Source: Pseudopyrenochaeta lycopersici (lineage: Eukaryota > Ascomycota > Dothideomycetes > Pleosporales > Pseudopyrenochaetaceae). Taken from it: DNA of 64,000 nt. Positions 12,556-23,488 of this stretch are shown piece by piece. The stretch lies in assembly GCA_003313425.1 (NCBI GenBank), contig NHZP01000026.1:764963-828962 (forward strand). The letters run 5' to 3'. The notes below the pieces were generated by a model. It was not told where the DNA came from, ran no database searches, and saw nothing but the letters and a program-made list of their open reading frames with translations. The position numbers and the translations under genes are program-made. Position 1 is the first letter of the stretch. Each line of letters starts with the position of its first letter.

Positions 12556-13031
12556 GGTGGCAGCTGTGCGCTTTGCAGTGGGTGCCGTCGATGCAGCGCG
12601 GCTATCGGCGTCGGTGAGGAATGCTTGCAAAGAATGGGCCGAAGGCTCCCTCGAGGAGTATGCACAAGTAAAGTTGGAACGGATGCGCGCTGATTAATTA
12701 TGAAAAGTCAAAAGTGAAGGTAGGTCAACCGAGCGCAGGCGCTGTTGTGCGATGAGAAGCAGAGGAGGGGAGGATGCGCACCTAATATGGTTGGGACTAC
12801 GGGTGGTGTCAAGTGTTGACAGCTGGGATGGACCCATGGGGTCTTGTTGCCAGAGTAACAAGCCGCTGTGGCGCGTGCGCAAACGCTCTCCCGCCCTGCT
12901 AGCGGTGGCGCACTTCCGAAGATCGTCAGTGCAGCTTTCTTTAGTTTACCGTCTGATCCGCTGGGCCTTCAACAATGCGCATTTTGTAATACTAGCTTCT
13001 TTTTGCTTGCTTCTCGTTTTCCTTCGTTATC
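12556..13031. promoter_or_regulatory. Bidirectional BUD4-MRH4 promoter region
   Basis: 476 bp between the divergent start codons of BUD4 (12555, -) and MRH4 (13032, +). It must hold both promoters. No specific binding site is claimed; a pyrimidine-rich stretch precedes the MRH4 ATG (about 12997-13030). Confidence 0.5.
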
Positions 13032-14957
13032 ATGTTGCGCCAGGCCACTCGCTCTTGCCCCTTTTGCGAGGTCCGTTCGCTGCTTGCGCCGGCGGCTCGA
13101 AGCCTCGCGCAGCTGCACCAGGCCCGGCTCTACACAGAGTCCCAGCGCGAACGAGGCCATCGCAGTGGCTTCGAGTCTTCACGTCCCCGGTCGGGACCCC
13201 CGCGACCCTTCCGAGGGCGCGATAATCCACGGCCCTCCCGCATGGTGCTCTCCGATACTGTTGCACAATCACCGCCATCCAATGGACGGCCTGCGAGGAA
13301 AAAGCCTGATGCATTCGCATACCTGAACCGCACAGAAGCCCCACGGGGGCTGGAAAGAATACGAGAGCAGAAAGAGGCTAGAGGAGGCAGACCCGCAACG
13401 GGGCGGGATGATGGGAAGAGGAGGACGAGATCAGAGCCTTTCCATGCCCTAAAGATGCAAAGCTCCCTGCACCAAGTGCCCTATGGGAACAGGACCGCCA
13501 TCAAGCGCAAGCTCGAACAATATGACTCTTTCGAAAAGTTCCCTCTGCTGGAACCTGTCCTGAGGGCAGTCAACGATGCGCTCCCCGATCTTGAGTATCG
13601 CAACCCTACACCCGCACAAGCAGTTGCGATACCTGCTCTCCTCGGCATCCAGAAAACCACACGCGCTAAAGTAGCCAAAAAGAAGTCTGGCCCCGATGCC
13701 TTCCTTCTCGCAGCCGAGACTGGGTCAGGAAAAACGCTGGCATACCTTCTTCCCACTCTCAACGCCATCAAGGAGGAAGAGCTGCGAGAGAAGGAGGACG
13801 CTGAGGAACAAGCCCGCAAGGATGCCGAAGAAGCTGCAGCTAATGCACAAGAAAAGAGGAATGACATATTTGCCGTGGAAGAACCCGACGTCAACAAAGC
13901 CGTCGACCCAGCGCGACCTCGAGCCGTCATCCTCGTCCCGTCCGCCGAACTGGTCGCCCAGGTTGGCGCAGTCGCAAAGTCGCTCTCCCACACTGTCAAA
14001 TTCCGTGCTGCACCCATCTCAGCCAAGATGTCGGCGACTGTCATCCGCAACCAGCTCTTCAACGTCAACGGTGTCGATGTAGTGATCAGCACCCCACCCC
14101 TCCTCGCTAGCATCGCAGAGAGCAATCCCAATATCCTAGCACGAGTCACACATCTGATATGCGATGAGGCAGACTCCCTCTTTGATCGCTCTTTCAAACC
14201 CAGCACTACGGAGATCATCGACCGCGCAACGCCTTCGTTGAAGAAGATTGTTCTCTGTTCAGCCACCATTCCAAAGTACCTAGACAAGTATCTTGCCGAT
14301 AAGTACCCCGATATGCACCGCCTTGTTACCCCCAACCTTCATGCCATCCCGCGAAGAGTGCAGCTTGGTGTTGTAGATGTGAATAAGGACCCTTACCGCG
14401 GCAATAAGATGCTTGCCTGCGCCGACACGATATGGCAGATTGGCAAAGCCTCCGGTGACTATGACCCTGCAGAGGGCAAGGAAGCGGTCGCCACGAAGCG
14501 CATTCTCGTCTTTGTCAACGAGCGTGACGATACAGAGGAAGTGGCACAGTATTTGACCAAGAAGGGCATCGATGCGTTGGCATTTCACCGCGATACGGAC
14601 CCATCCCGTCAAGCAAAGACTTTGGCCTCCTTTACGGGCAGCTCAGACTCGAAAACCGCATCAAATACCTCAGATACCCCAGCTAAGAATACAGAGCCGG
14701 CAAACAAACGTACCCTGCCTAACACCAAAGTCATCGTCACCACCGACTTGGGCTCAAGAGGTATTGACACCGTCTCTGTGCGTCATGTCATCCTCTACGA
14801 CGTCCCGCATACAACAATTGACTTTATCCATCGTCTTGGTCGAACCGGGCGTATGGGTAGGCGAGGAAGGGGTATAGTTCTCCTCGGCCCTGGTGATCGA
14901 GCCGATGTCGTTCGAGAAGTGAGGGAGGCCATGTTTAGAGGCGAGGCTCTCATCTAG
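13032..14957 (+). CDS. MRH4: MRH4-type mitochondrial DEAD-box RNA helicase
   Basis: Single exon, 641 residues. MRH4 is an ATP-dependent RNA helicase needed for assembly of the mitochondrial large ribosomal subunit (family knowledge). The N terminus (MLRQATRS...ARSLAQLHQARLY) is Arg/Ser/Ala-rich and nearly free of acidic residues, as in a mitochondrial presequence. Helicase motifs in order: Q-motif region NPTPAQAVAIP (about 191), Walker A AETGSGKT (about 227), PSAELVAQ (Ia, about 302), DEAD in CDEADSLFD (about 377), SAT (about 411), VFVNERDD (motif IV region), VTTDLGSRGID (motif V, about 569) and HRLGRTGRMGRRGRG (motif VI, about 599). A Lys/Glu-rich insert lies between Walker A and Ia, as in MRH4 proteins. 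It is head-to-head with BUD4 and tail-to-tail with OMA1, another mitochondrial protein. Confidence 0.93.
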   Translation: MLRQATRSCPFCEVRSLLAPAARSLAQLHQARLYTESQRERGHRSGFESSRPRSGPPRPFRGRDNPRPSRMVLSDTVAQSPPSNGRPARKKPDAFAYLNRTEAPRGLERIREQKEARGGRPATGRDDGKRRTRSEPFHALKMQSSLHQVPYGNRTAIKRKLEQYDSFEKFPLLEPVLRAVNDALPDLEYRNPTPAQAVAIPALLGIQKTTRAKVAKKKSGPDAFLLAAETGSGKTLAYLLPTLNAIKEEELREKEDAEEQARKDAEEAAANAQEKRNDIFAVEEPDVNKAVDPARPRAVILVPSAELVAQVGAVAKSLSHTVKFRAAPISAKMSATVIRNQLFNVNGVDVVISTPPLLASIAESNPNILARVTHLICDEADSLFDRSFKPSTTEIIDRATPSLKKIVLCSATIPKYLDKYLADKYPDMHRLVTPNLHAIPRRVQLGVVDVNKDPYRGNKMLACADTIWQIGKASGDYDPAEGKEAVATKRILVFVNERDDTEEVAQYLTKKGIDALAFHRDTDPSRQAKTLASFTGSSDSKTASNTSDTPAKNTEPANKRTLPNTKVIVTTDLGSRGIDTVSVRHVILYDVPHTTIDFIHRLGRTGRMGRRGRGIVLLGPGDRADVVREVREAMFRGEALI

Positions 14958-15229
14958 AGCTTTGTGTATTTTGTATAGTATCTAGAAGTGTACATGTACG
15001 ATCTGGAGGTATACACTTATGAGCAAGTATTGCATTGCACGGCGTTGGTAGCTACGTAATGAGCTTATAGAATGTACAACATCTCACCTATCATTGCCAT
15101 TATTTTCAACTCAATAATCAGTGGAAAATAGTATAGTATCTTGACGTCGTGATTCATTGAAGATATACAAAAATATTACTACAGTATTTACAGAATACAC
15201 ATCTCCTTCACTATCACTTAACCACCCCA

Positions 15230-16383
15230 TCAGCGACCAAAACTTCCCCACGCAGAACTGAACTGGTCCACTACATCGTCATTAGCTACCTTTTCCTCGA
15301 AGAAATTCAAGAAGCAAACATACCATACTGACCCGTGCTATAGCACTCGCTCGCCTCAGCCTTCTCCTGCGCCTTGGGCAGCCACTCTCGTATCTTCTCT
15401 TCCCGATTATGATTACTCGGGTGAGTGCTCAGAATCTGCGGCGGGCCCCTTTGACCCAGTTTCTCCATGCGGGCCCAGAAGTTCATGGCGGCTTCGGGCC
15501 GGTAGCAGCCTTGCGCCATCATCATCAGGCCGATGTAGTCGGCCTCTGCTTCGTGCTTGCGCGAGGCGGGCATCGAGAGGAAGAGGTCGATGAGCATTTT
15601 GCCCGAGTAGAAAGACACGTCAAACATGGAGAGGGCGAGAACGCCGAGGAGGACGATCGGGGCTTGGGACATGCGTTCACTGTATTGAACTGTGTGTCAG
15701 TGTGGTTGAGCGGAGAGGGAGTATGGGGAGTCGTACGCTGTATGATGTGCGACTACGTGCGCAATCTCATGTCCCAAGACGGCGGCAATCCCGTCTTCAT
15801 CCCCACACAACGGCAGGATCCCCGTAAACACAAACACCTTGCCTCCAGGCGCTACAAACGCGTTCTGCTCCGGGCTGTCAATAACACGCACCTCCCAATC
15901 CATGCCCTTCAGCCCCTCCCCCTCCGCAAACGGCAACAGCCGCTCCAGCACCTTCGTCACCTGGCGCACCCGCGGATCATGGTCCGGTAATATCCTGCCC
16001 CTGTATTCCTCCTTGACTTGGTCCACACTAGCTTTTCCTATCATCTCTTCCAAGCTGGGCGATATGATGTTGAAGCGCCGTCGGCCCGAGACAGGCACTT
16101 CTTCGAGGTTGTAAATGTAGAATCCGCCTGTGCCTACGGTGATGAGGCCTATGTCGCGGTAGAAGGTTGGCCGCGCTGCCCAGCGGAGAAAGAAGCCTGA
16201 TACGCCCCCAGATGGAGAGAAGCGTTTGTATTGAGGACCACGGCCGAAAGGGCGTTGTTGGTAGAAACGGGTCTGTGCATGGTTGCGGAGGGGTTGGAAG
16301 GTGTTGTGATGTGTTTGTAGAGGTGTTCGAAGACTTTGGAAGGGAGGCTTGAAAGTCTGGAAGGGCGGTCGTATTCGAAACAT
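15230..16383 (-). CDS. OMA1: OMA1-type mitochondrial inner-membrane metallopeptidase
   Basis: Three exons on the minus strand: 16383-15737, 15679-15324 and 15270-15230 (1044 nt, 347 residues). OMA1 is a zinc M48-family peptidase of the inner mitochondrial membrane that works with the AAA proteases in quality control (family knowledge). The ATG at 16383 opens an Arg/Phe/Gln-rich basic presequence (MFRIRPPFQTFKPPFQSLR); an upstream in-frame ATG at 16497 is less likely. A membrane segment (DIGLITVGTGGFYIYNL) precedes the peptidase domain. HEIAH at about 204-208 is the zinc-binding HExxH; the third ligand is in HEAEADYIG in exon 2. The intron at 15736-15680 joins HHTA to ERMSQAP, a family-typical junction. 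The intron at 15323-15271 (GTATGT...GATGTAG) replaces the unspliced tail by ...QYVDQFSSAWGSFGR. Confidence 0.92.
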
Positions 16384-16898
16384 GGCTGCTATGGAGGGTG
16401 GGGAAGTATGGTGGACGGTGCAGGCAGACGCGAACTCCGCGGGAATGCCAAGAACGGATGACCAACTGGAACCACACGACATGTTTTCCTGGATCATTTA
16501 GACAAACATCCTTAAATCCTTTTGAGGGCCGTGATAGGGCTCTACCATTCGTACCATTAGTCATAGATCACGTTCCTAGACCAATGTTAGAATTTGAGTG
16601 CTGTGCGGCTCAGATACCTCGTCAAAGATGCCATACAAAGACAGACAGGACATCTATCAGCCTGAAATTAGCTGGAACTGTGTAAGAAGCTACTTTATGC
16701 AACTTATAGGACCAGGCCCACTCATTAAGTAAGCCCGATTGTATCAATACACTCTCTTACCAGCAATATCTTTCTTTCAGTAGCCTCCTTCTGGCTTCGG
16801 CACCAGAATATCCTATCAACCAAGGCATAGATTATTCGTTCCGTTTATCACGCAGGCCGACTCGGACCTTCCCAGGCTGATCCGATGCAAAAGGCACC
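16384..16898. promoter_or_regulatory. Divergent promoter region OMA1 / HET-domain gene
   Basis: 515 bp between the OMA1 start (-) and the probable HET-gene start (+). If the alternative OMA1 start at 16497 is used, part of this is coding. No specific regulatory motif is claimed. Confidence 0.4.
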
Positions 16899-18492
16899 AT
16901 GTCTGAACAGTCGGACACGCGCGTAGAAATCGAACTGCACGAGATGCTACATCTGCGCTCAATTACGCCTCTTCTTCAGAAACGGCCCCCAAAATTACAT
17001 CAAAGACAGAAAACAAAAAAGTGAGGAGATTTGGTTGGCACGCCATCACGTTGAGGAGAAAGAATGGCGTTCTACCTACTTCTCGGTATGCTACACCAGC
17101 GCTGCTCAGACGCTTATTCTACTGCCAGCGCAAATTCTGTCTGTTCAGAAAGACACGGACCGAAGACAATACATTGCTTGTTATCTATACTTAATTACAG
17201 GCGATGGTCCATACGTCTGCCTAAGCTATACTTGGGGCTCTAATCTGGCAAATCAAGAAATTGAAGGCGACATCCTTCCTCCCAACATTCCGCAGGTCAT
17301 ATCTGATGCAATAGATACTACTCTAAGGCTCGGAATGCGGTATCTTTGGGTAGATAGGTACTGTATCAATCAGCACAATGCAGAAGAAAAACACAGTATC
17401 ATTCGAAATATGGATGCCGTTTATCACGGAGCTAGCTTAACTATCATCGCTGCGGCAGGCTGTGGACCTGAAGAAGGCCTTCCTGGCGTAGGCGAGAGAT
17501 ATCGAACGGTCCAAGGCTCTTTAAGGGTTGGAAGCCACACGTTCTTCGCTACTGTGGAACCGAGCAGAGAGATTTCCCGATCGAAATGGGGCACCCATGC
17601 TTGGAAATTTCAGGAAATGTTGCTTTCCCGCCGTCGCCTTGTCTTCACTGAGAGTCAAATTTACTTTCAGTGTCTGTCCATGCATCACCTCGAAGGCATT
17701 GAGCACCAGTTCATTGCATCAGCGTCGCTGGGTAGGGACGATCTTCGCGTGTTCCCTACAGATGTCATCAGCTCTGAGAGGGACCAAATTTTTGAGCGAT
17801 TACAGGAGTACTACCTCAGGCAGCTGTCATTCAACTCAGACATTATCAACGCCTTTTCTGGTATTTTCCGAGCTTTTCAGGGTCTCAAAGGCAATTCCAA
17901 TGAGGTAGTCGCTCACTTTTACGGCGTCCCGTTTATCGTCCACGATTCCCAACCTAGATTGACTATTGCTTCATTCGCTTTTAGTCTGGCATGGATAGTC
18001 GTGCACCAACTGAAAGGTAGAATAGTCGATTATTACGGAAAAGATAACCTTTTTCCTACATGGTCTTGGGCCTTTCATAAACAACATTCACCTCCGGGCA
18101 ATCAAAAGCCAATGAGGTTTGGTGATGCCCGACACGGACAAATCAATGCTTTCACAGGTGGACTAAAAATTCAAATAACGCATCAATTCGGCCATCGAAT
18201 GGATTTGTGCGACGTTGATTTTAGTGTTGTTGATTACACTGACTTCCGTCCTTGGATTGAGATTACGAGTCTAACCATTACGGACGAAATTAGTTTTGTC
18301 CGTCAGGAAAGAGACCAGACTGAATTCATTTATTCTATTGGCTTCCCATTTTGTCAGGTTTTCCTTCGAACAGAGTGGTTGCTTTTGAATGATCTTATTA
18401 CCCTGACTGTGATGTATTTGGGACGCTATCAGACAACAGACACGCGACAAAGAGTCATGTTCCTATTCGCAGAAGAAGTCCAACCTGGCTAG
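16899..18492 (+). CDS. HET-domain (heterokaryon incompatibility) protein
   Basis: HET domains are a fungal self/non-self recognition module that can trigger incompatibility cell death (family knowledge). The open frame from 16927 to the stop at 18492 has the three signature blocks: PYVCLSYTWGS at about 17212, GMRYLWVDRYCINQHNAEEK at about 17332-17391 and AVYHGASLTIIAAAG at about 17418-17460, then THAWKFQEMLLSRRRLVF at about 17590. That frame has no ATG before the domain. The nearest good start, ATG at 16899 (CACCATGTC), is in another frame, so an early short intron must be spliced out; I could not fix it, and the first ~100 codons are uncertain. The C-terminal half is variable and unassigned, as usual in the family. 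It is the last ordinary gene before the secreted-protein gene and the repeats. Confidence 0.8.
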
Positions 18493-19903
18493 TTTTATGT
18501 AGTTGATATAGGCATGAGGTCCCAGGGACACGCAAAACTGCAGTCTGGACAAGAGGGTGTATGCGGAAATCTGTTGGGAGATGTGGACGAGGGACGGTCA
18601 TGGCAATGGCGGACTATCAGACTCCTTTAGATGGTTATTTCTTTTGTATAGTTCGTTGAATCGCGTTTACTCAACATTTCTTCAGCCCATAATCCGATCA
18701 TATAACGGGCATAATATTCAGCTATCAAATTTAACAAGCATCAGCAATCAGGGGTGACCTTCTAGCGATCAGCGATCTGTTAAAATTCATATTTGATGTG
18801 AACTCATCAACATTGCATACAATTGGCCACAGTATGTAATTCGAGTGTGAGCTCGAACCAAACTACGCGGTCAGAAGTCTGTGCATATTTTGAGCGCTGT
18901 GGTTGAGAAAGATTATGGCTGCTATTCTCAAAAGGCGTAATCTCATCAGAATTCTGTTCTGACATGTGAAGGTTGATGCATATCAGCATTATTGGACGGG
19001 CTGATCACTGGCAGTGGGTGGCAGGGACCTCACTCTTACTTGAAATTAGATAATCATACAAGGTCTTGGATCATTGAAATTTATGAAATTGAATTGTGAA
19101 GGAGCTGGGCATGGCTCATCCTGATCAATATCCAAATGCGTACCAGAAAGAGGGACTTTCCTATTGCTTGATAAGAGTTGCCGATAGATGTACCCAAGAA
19201 ATGTACATGGCGATAAATAAACTTGTGCGTGCAACGTACACCAGTTCTATCCTGGTCTATTTTTTTATCCTTTACTTCGGCTCTTACTGTCCCAACTCCT
19301 TATCTGAGTATAGTAGCATTTGCTAGTAATTGAAGATGTGAAATACTTGACATGGCGAGACCGGCTGGATATTGAGAATACGATATTTGGCCTTTATATG
19401 AAGGTTTCCGGAATTCGGGATCTGCATGCGACAGCGGGAATGGGAAGGTTGCATGGCCAGATCACCTGCACCGCAGATCTCGACTTCCAGAAGCTGACCG
19501 TTCTTAATTCACGATATTGCGGGGAAGCTAATAATAAGCATAACGTTAAGTATAAATGGCAGAGTCCCGGCCGTTGAACCTGGGTTATGGCTCGCTTAAT
19601 TTGGGTAAATGCGGTCTCGAGCGAGCGACAAAACTTGTCAAGGGGAATAACACTTATTGGAGATTAAGCTTCAAATCAACGTCAGAGTGCTATACGGTGG
19701 CAACAAAAACTTCTCTCCGAGGACACGAGGTTGCATTGACATGATTGCAAAAGTACATCCCGGATCCTGGCGTATAAATGGAGGGACAACCCCGATCGTC
19801 GCACTAAGGCTATACAAACTACAAGTCAACCCAGGTATAGTCAGCTTTATATTGCCAAAACATTCCATCAGTTTTATATTTTTGCCTGCATTAAACCATC
19901 ACA
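18493..19903. other. Intergenic region (1.4 kb), nothing recognised
   Basis: Unique-looking, mildly AT-rich sequence between the HET gene and the small secreted protein gene. Short open frames (e.g. 19096-19326) show no family resemblance. No repeat, RNA gene or RIP pattern was recognised. Confidence 0.5.
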
Positions 19904-20516
19904 ATGCGCTCATTGCTACTCTTTTCGCTCCCTGCGCTTATCATCGCCGCACCACCCTCGGCCCCGAAAATCACATCGCTCGTATTTTCCGGCAGCGGAT
20001 GTCCGAACGACTCAGGCTCCGTTAAGTCCAACACTGCATACCTCGGGGACAATGTAGGCTTGTCTTTCACCGAACTCAAGGGCGAATCGACAGATAATTG
20101 CGGCGTACACATTCAATCATCAGGCGGTAGCCAAGGCTGGCAGGTCGCATTGAAGGAAATCACATATGAAGGCAATGTTGTGTTAAAGGGAGCAAGCGAG
20201 CTGGATACCTTTACACAGGTGTTCTGGAGCGAGAATGCTGGTAACACTGTAAGATCTTCCATTCCCAACAACCGCGGGTACAATAACTAACAAGGAAAAG
20301 GGTATCTTGACTGGTGGGCTTACATGCGACGGTCCAGAGCTCCGAGAATATGTGACTGTCCGAAGCAGCACAGCAGATCTCAAGTGGTCGAAGTGCACAG
20401 GTGCAGATGGTAACCCAGGTATTTTGAACATCAATTTCAGGCCGGTCGTACAGGGTGATTATGGCCATTATGACTTCAAGCACGCTTCTTGGAAGCTGGA
20501 GTGGAGGAAGTGTTAA
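19904..20516 (+). CDS. Small secreted DUF4360-like protein
   Basis: Two exons, 19904-20248 and 20301-20516 (561 nt, 186 residues), with a 52-bp intron (GTAAGA donor, AAAAG acceptor) joining SENAGNT to GILTGGLTCDG. The N terminus MRSLLLFSLPALIIAAPPSAP is a clear signal peptide. The mature part has the layout of DUF4360 secreted proteins: ITSLVFSGSGCPNDSG, a Thr/Ser-rich beta segment, DNCGVHIQ, a Tyr-containing strand (KEITYEGNVVLKG) and a C-terminal strand ending in Cys (LEWRKC). Four cysteines are visible (GCP, NCG, TCDG, KCTG) plus the terminal one. DUF4360 has no known activity. It is 420 bp from the first transposon, and secreted proteins beside RIP-affected repeats are often effectors in plant-associated fungi; that role here is inference only. 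Confidence 0.8.
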
Positions 20517-20938
20517 AAAAAAGCCCAAAAGTTCAGTATATAATATGCTCACCCCTTCTGGGGCTGATAGAGCAAAGTAGAATGTAATATCAAAATTCTT
20601 TTCCTATCTAATGTCTGTGTACAATGCCCTGGGGTTGGCCAATCCTGGTGAGATCCTACTGCCACTCAATGGATAATATAGTTGGAAAAAAAAAACAGTT
20701 TTTGTTCTGAAATTTTGAACTTTGAGAATTTGCTTGGGATACCCCGCAGATTCAACAGAGTAACTGTACCGGGGGAGATGAGCCTAGCTCTCAGTATGAT
20801 CAGAGTACGGTGGACGATTACAGGGTGTAGTGCAATAGCCTTTTTCTGAGCCGAGGAAAACCAAAACCTCCAAAATAACTAACATTAATTATCGTATAAG
20901 TATAAATTATAGTATAAAAATAAATAATAACTATAATA
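20517..20938. other. 3' flank and AT-rich edge of the repeat compartment
   Basis: Contains the 3' untranslated region of the small secreted protein gene and, from about 20875, AT-only simple sequence leading to the TA target dinucleotide (20937-20938) of the Fot element. No gene seen. Confidence 0.6.
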
Positions 20939-22131
20939 ACGTGTCCCACAAGCGAGCGCCGCGCACAAGCGAGCGCCGCACCCCACTAAGTTTGAGCACC
21001 TCTCTCATCTCAACGTATAATAGCTTAACACCACGCTCTTTAAATGCCTTTAAATAAAGCAGATATCCAGCTTACTATCTTAGCTATTTATGCGCATTAA
21101 ATTAGTAGTAACTAGCCTGCTGCAGCAATCTTTAACGTGTCTGAAAGAACAATCCGTCGCTGACGCGCTAGGACTACTGCTCAACGCGATTACTAGCCTA
21201 ACTTAAGGAGGCTTACCTAGCTAGAAGAGGAGGCGATAGTTAATTATATACTTGATCTAGATCAACGTGGATTTCCGCCTACGTACGCAGCTATTCGTGA
21301 TATGGCTAATGAGCTGCTATCAACGCGTGGTGGAGGTCAGGCTGGCATAAATTGGCCATCTCCAGCCAGACGTTGTCTTGTCAAGGCTAGATGTCCAGCT
21401 ACGTACGCCATCGCCAGCAGCTCAGTTAGGAGCTCAGGAAGGAGCTCAGCTAGGAGCTCAGCTAGGAGCTCAGCTAGGAGCTCAGCTAGGAGCTCAGCTA
21501 GGAGCTCAGCTAGGAGCTCAGCTAGGAGCTCAGTTAGGAGCTCAGCAAGGAGCTCAGCAAGGAGCTCTCTGGGAGCCTCAAACACCAAGGAACCCACGTG
21601 AGTTTGAGGCTCAATCGACTCTAATTAGCGATCGCGTTCGACGGCATAAGAGCTTATCACCAGCCTTAATTATTAAGGCGCTTAATTAGTTTATAAAGGG
21701 GGTTATAGTAGGGGCATATAGAGCTAAGCTAATAGAGGGTAGGATTAATAGCCTTAAGAAGGCTAATAAGGTAGTAACTCAGCGAAAGCAGCGTAAGAGA
21801 AAGTAGATTTAGAAGGGAGGAGTCTTAATAAAGGGAGTTAGAGAGGATATAGCTACTTAACAAGAGGCTAATTAACAGATTAGGCGTGAAATGCGTTAAA
21901 GTAGGAAGCAATCAGGCCTTAGCAGCCGGGCTCTATCGCGCTGTAAAAGGTGCAGAGAGACTAGGCATAACTCGCGCACGTGTAAAAACGATACTATAGG
22001 TGCTACTTAAGCTTGCATATTAATATCTATAGATTACTTGAATTTATGGTTGAGCTGTACGCTGGTAGAGGTGCTCAAACTTGGTGGGGTGCGGCGCTCG
22101 CTTGTGCGCGGCGCTCGCTTGTGGGACACGT
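20939..22131 (+). mobile_element. Non-autonomous Fot1/pogo element, copy 1 (DDE core missing, internal minisatellite)
   Basis: 1193-bp element flanked by TA on both sides (20937-20938, 22132-22133). The terminal inverted repeats of 65 bp differ at one base; they begin ACGTGTCCCACAAGCGAGCG and contain a direct repeat of CACAAGCGAGCGCCGC. On the plus strand, remnants of a pogo-type transposase N terminus are readable (psq/CENP-B-like helix-turn-helix, then EEEAIVNYILDLDQRGFPP at about 21221-21277 and DMANELLSTRGGGQAGINW). After the 12-bp minisatellite comes the typical Fot C terminus (PRNPREFEAQSTLISDRVRR) and a zinc knuckle C-x2-C-x4-H-x4-C-like block near 21938-21982. The DDE catalytic domain that normally lies between these parts is absent. 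Scattered stops are present, so no intact protein is made. Confidence 0.88.
21419..21562 (+). repeat. 12-bp minisatellite, 12 units, inside Fot copy 1
   Basis: Twelve tandem units of consensus AGCTCAGCTAGG, with variants GTTAGG, GGAAGG and GCAAGG at the edges. In the transposase C-terminal frame each unit encodes Gln-Leu-Gly-Ala; in another frame Ala-Arg-Ser-Ser. The array is in frame with the conserved C terminus (QQGALWEPQTPRNPREFEAQ). Confidence 0.93.
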
Positions 22132-22137
22132 TAGCTA

Positions 22138-23487
22138 CAGTGCCCTTCCAAAAGTTCTCGCCGCGCTAGTGCGACGCGCTCCATCGCAACAATACTACCT
22201 TAACTTTACAGTATTATAATTATACTACTATAACACTAAATTCTTTAAGAAATAGACTAAAATACGCGCAGACATCCTAATTTAATAGTCTAGTAGTAGA
22301 ATTAAATTATTAGTATGCTGTATAGTAGTACTATAGTTACTAAAGTTACTAACGCGTTTAGCTGTAGTAAACGTAGTATATATAATATTAGGAAAAGATG
22401 TTAATAAACTAGTAAAATAATAGATAAACCTCGCAGTAGTAGACTACCTATACTATTACTTTATTAGAAGAAGATTATCTATTATAAAGTACGCGTACAG
22501 CTAAAAATTACGTATAAAGAGCTAGCTAAAGAGGTAGTAGTTATAAATCTAGCTAGTACTACTTTAAAGCTACTTAGCTATTCTATATTATAGTAGTATC
22601 TTAAAGGATAAAGCCTTACTAAATCTCTTTATAAAAAGTATCTAAAGCTTAATAAATCGTGTACGTTACAGTAGCTTAAGTTCTATAGAGAGTACTCTTC
22701 TTTCTTATAGTATTAACGTACTATATACTTCTTAGATAAGTACTCCTTTTAGAAGGGCTTAAGGTAAATATAAGAATAAGTATTTTATAGTTTATAAGAG
22801 AAATAGAAGATAATAATACTTTAAACTTATAGCTATAGTAAGAAGGTAGTATAGATAGTATAAAGTTTAATATAGCTAAATAAATATAAGCGTACGTAGA
22901 AGAGCCCTTTAGTTATAATAGAGCGTAATCCTAATACTCTAAACTATAGATACTCTACTAAAAGTTATATTAAAGCTTTAAAGAAAGGCCTCTTATAATT
23001 ATAGCATTATTTACAGCTTTTTATATAGGATATCGCGCGCGTATATATAGCGATAGCTATAAGGAGATTTCTAGCTAAGCACTATATTAGTATAGTTAAC
23101 TAGCTACCCTACTTACCTAATCTTAACTTAATTAAGCACCTCTAGTAGTATCTTAAAAAGCTTATATATAAATCCTATCTTTAGTATAATAATTATAGTT
23201 AAGCTATAGAAGAGTAGGATAGTTTTTACGCTATATTAAAAAGTTACTAGTGTTATATACTAGCTAGCCTAATTTAGCGCCTTATTATAAGTATACTATA
23301 ACAAATTAATGCATGTAAGAAAGCGTAAGGGTAGTAAACAAAATATTAAACCTGTGCGTAACTACTGCTTTAAAAAAAATTATATTATATTATATATTAG
23401 CTAAGATTTATAGCGTTAAAGTTTTGTGCCTATGTGCTAGTGAGGGTGGCTCGTGCGTGCGCGGCGAGAACTTTTGGAAGGGCACTG
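22138..23487 (+). mobile_element. Tc1/mariner transposon, RIP-inactivated
   Basis: 1350-bp element between TA dinucleotides (22136-22137 and 23488-23489), with terminal inverted repeats of about 29 bp beginning CAGTGCCCTTCCAAAAGTTC. The plus strand keeps a recognisable but stop-ridden Tc1/mariner DDE region: ARVYIAIAIRRFLAKH followed by a decayed version of the family's DWPPYSPDLN-IEHLW block (about 23030-23160). Length fits mariner-like elements. It starts only 6 bp after the end of Fot copy 1. Confidence 0.88.
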
Positions 23488-23488
23488 T

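Noticed and set aside
12752..13326. Plus-strand frames over the BUD4-MRH4 intergenic region and MRH4 start
   Set aside because: They overlap each other in different frames and the MRH4 presequence, with no family resemblance; shadows of a GC-rich region.
21302..21689. Two long overlapping frames encoding repeats (ARSS and QLGA) that could be taken for a repeat-protein gene
   Set aside because: They lie wholly inside a transposable element with inverted repeats and TA flanks. The open frames result from the 12-bp minisatellite having no stop in several frames.
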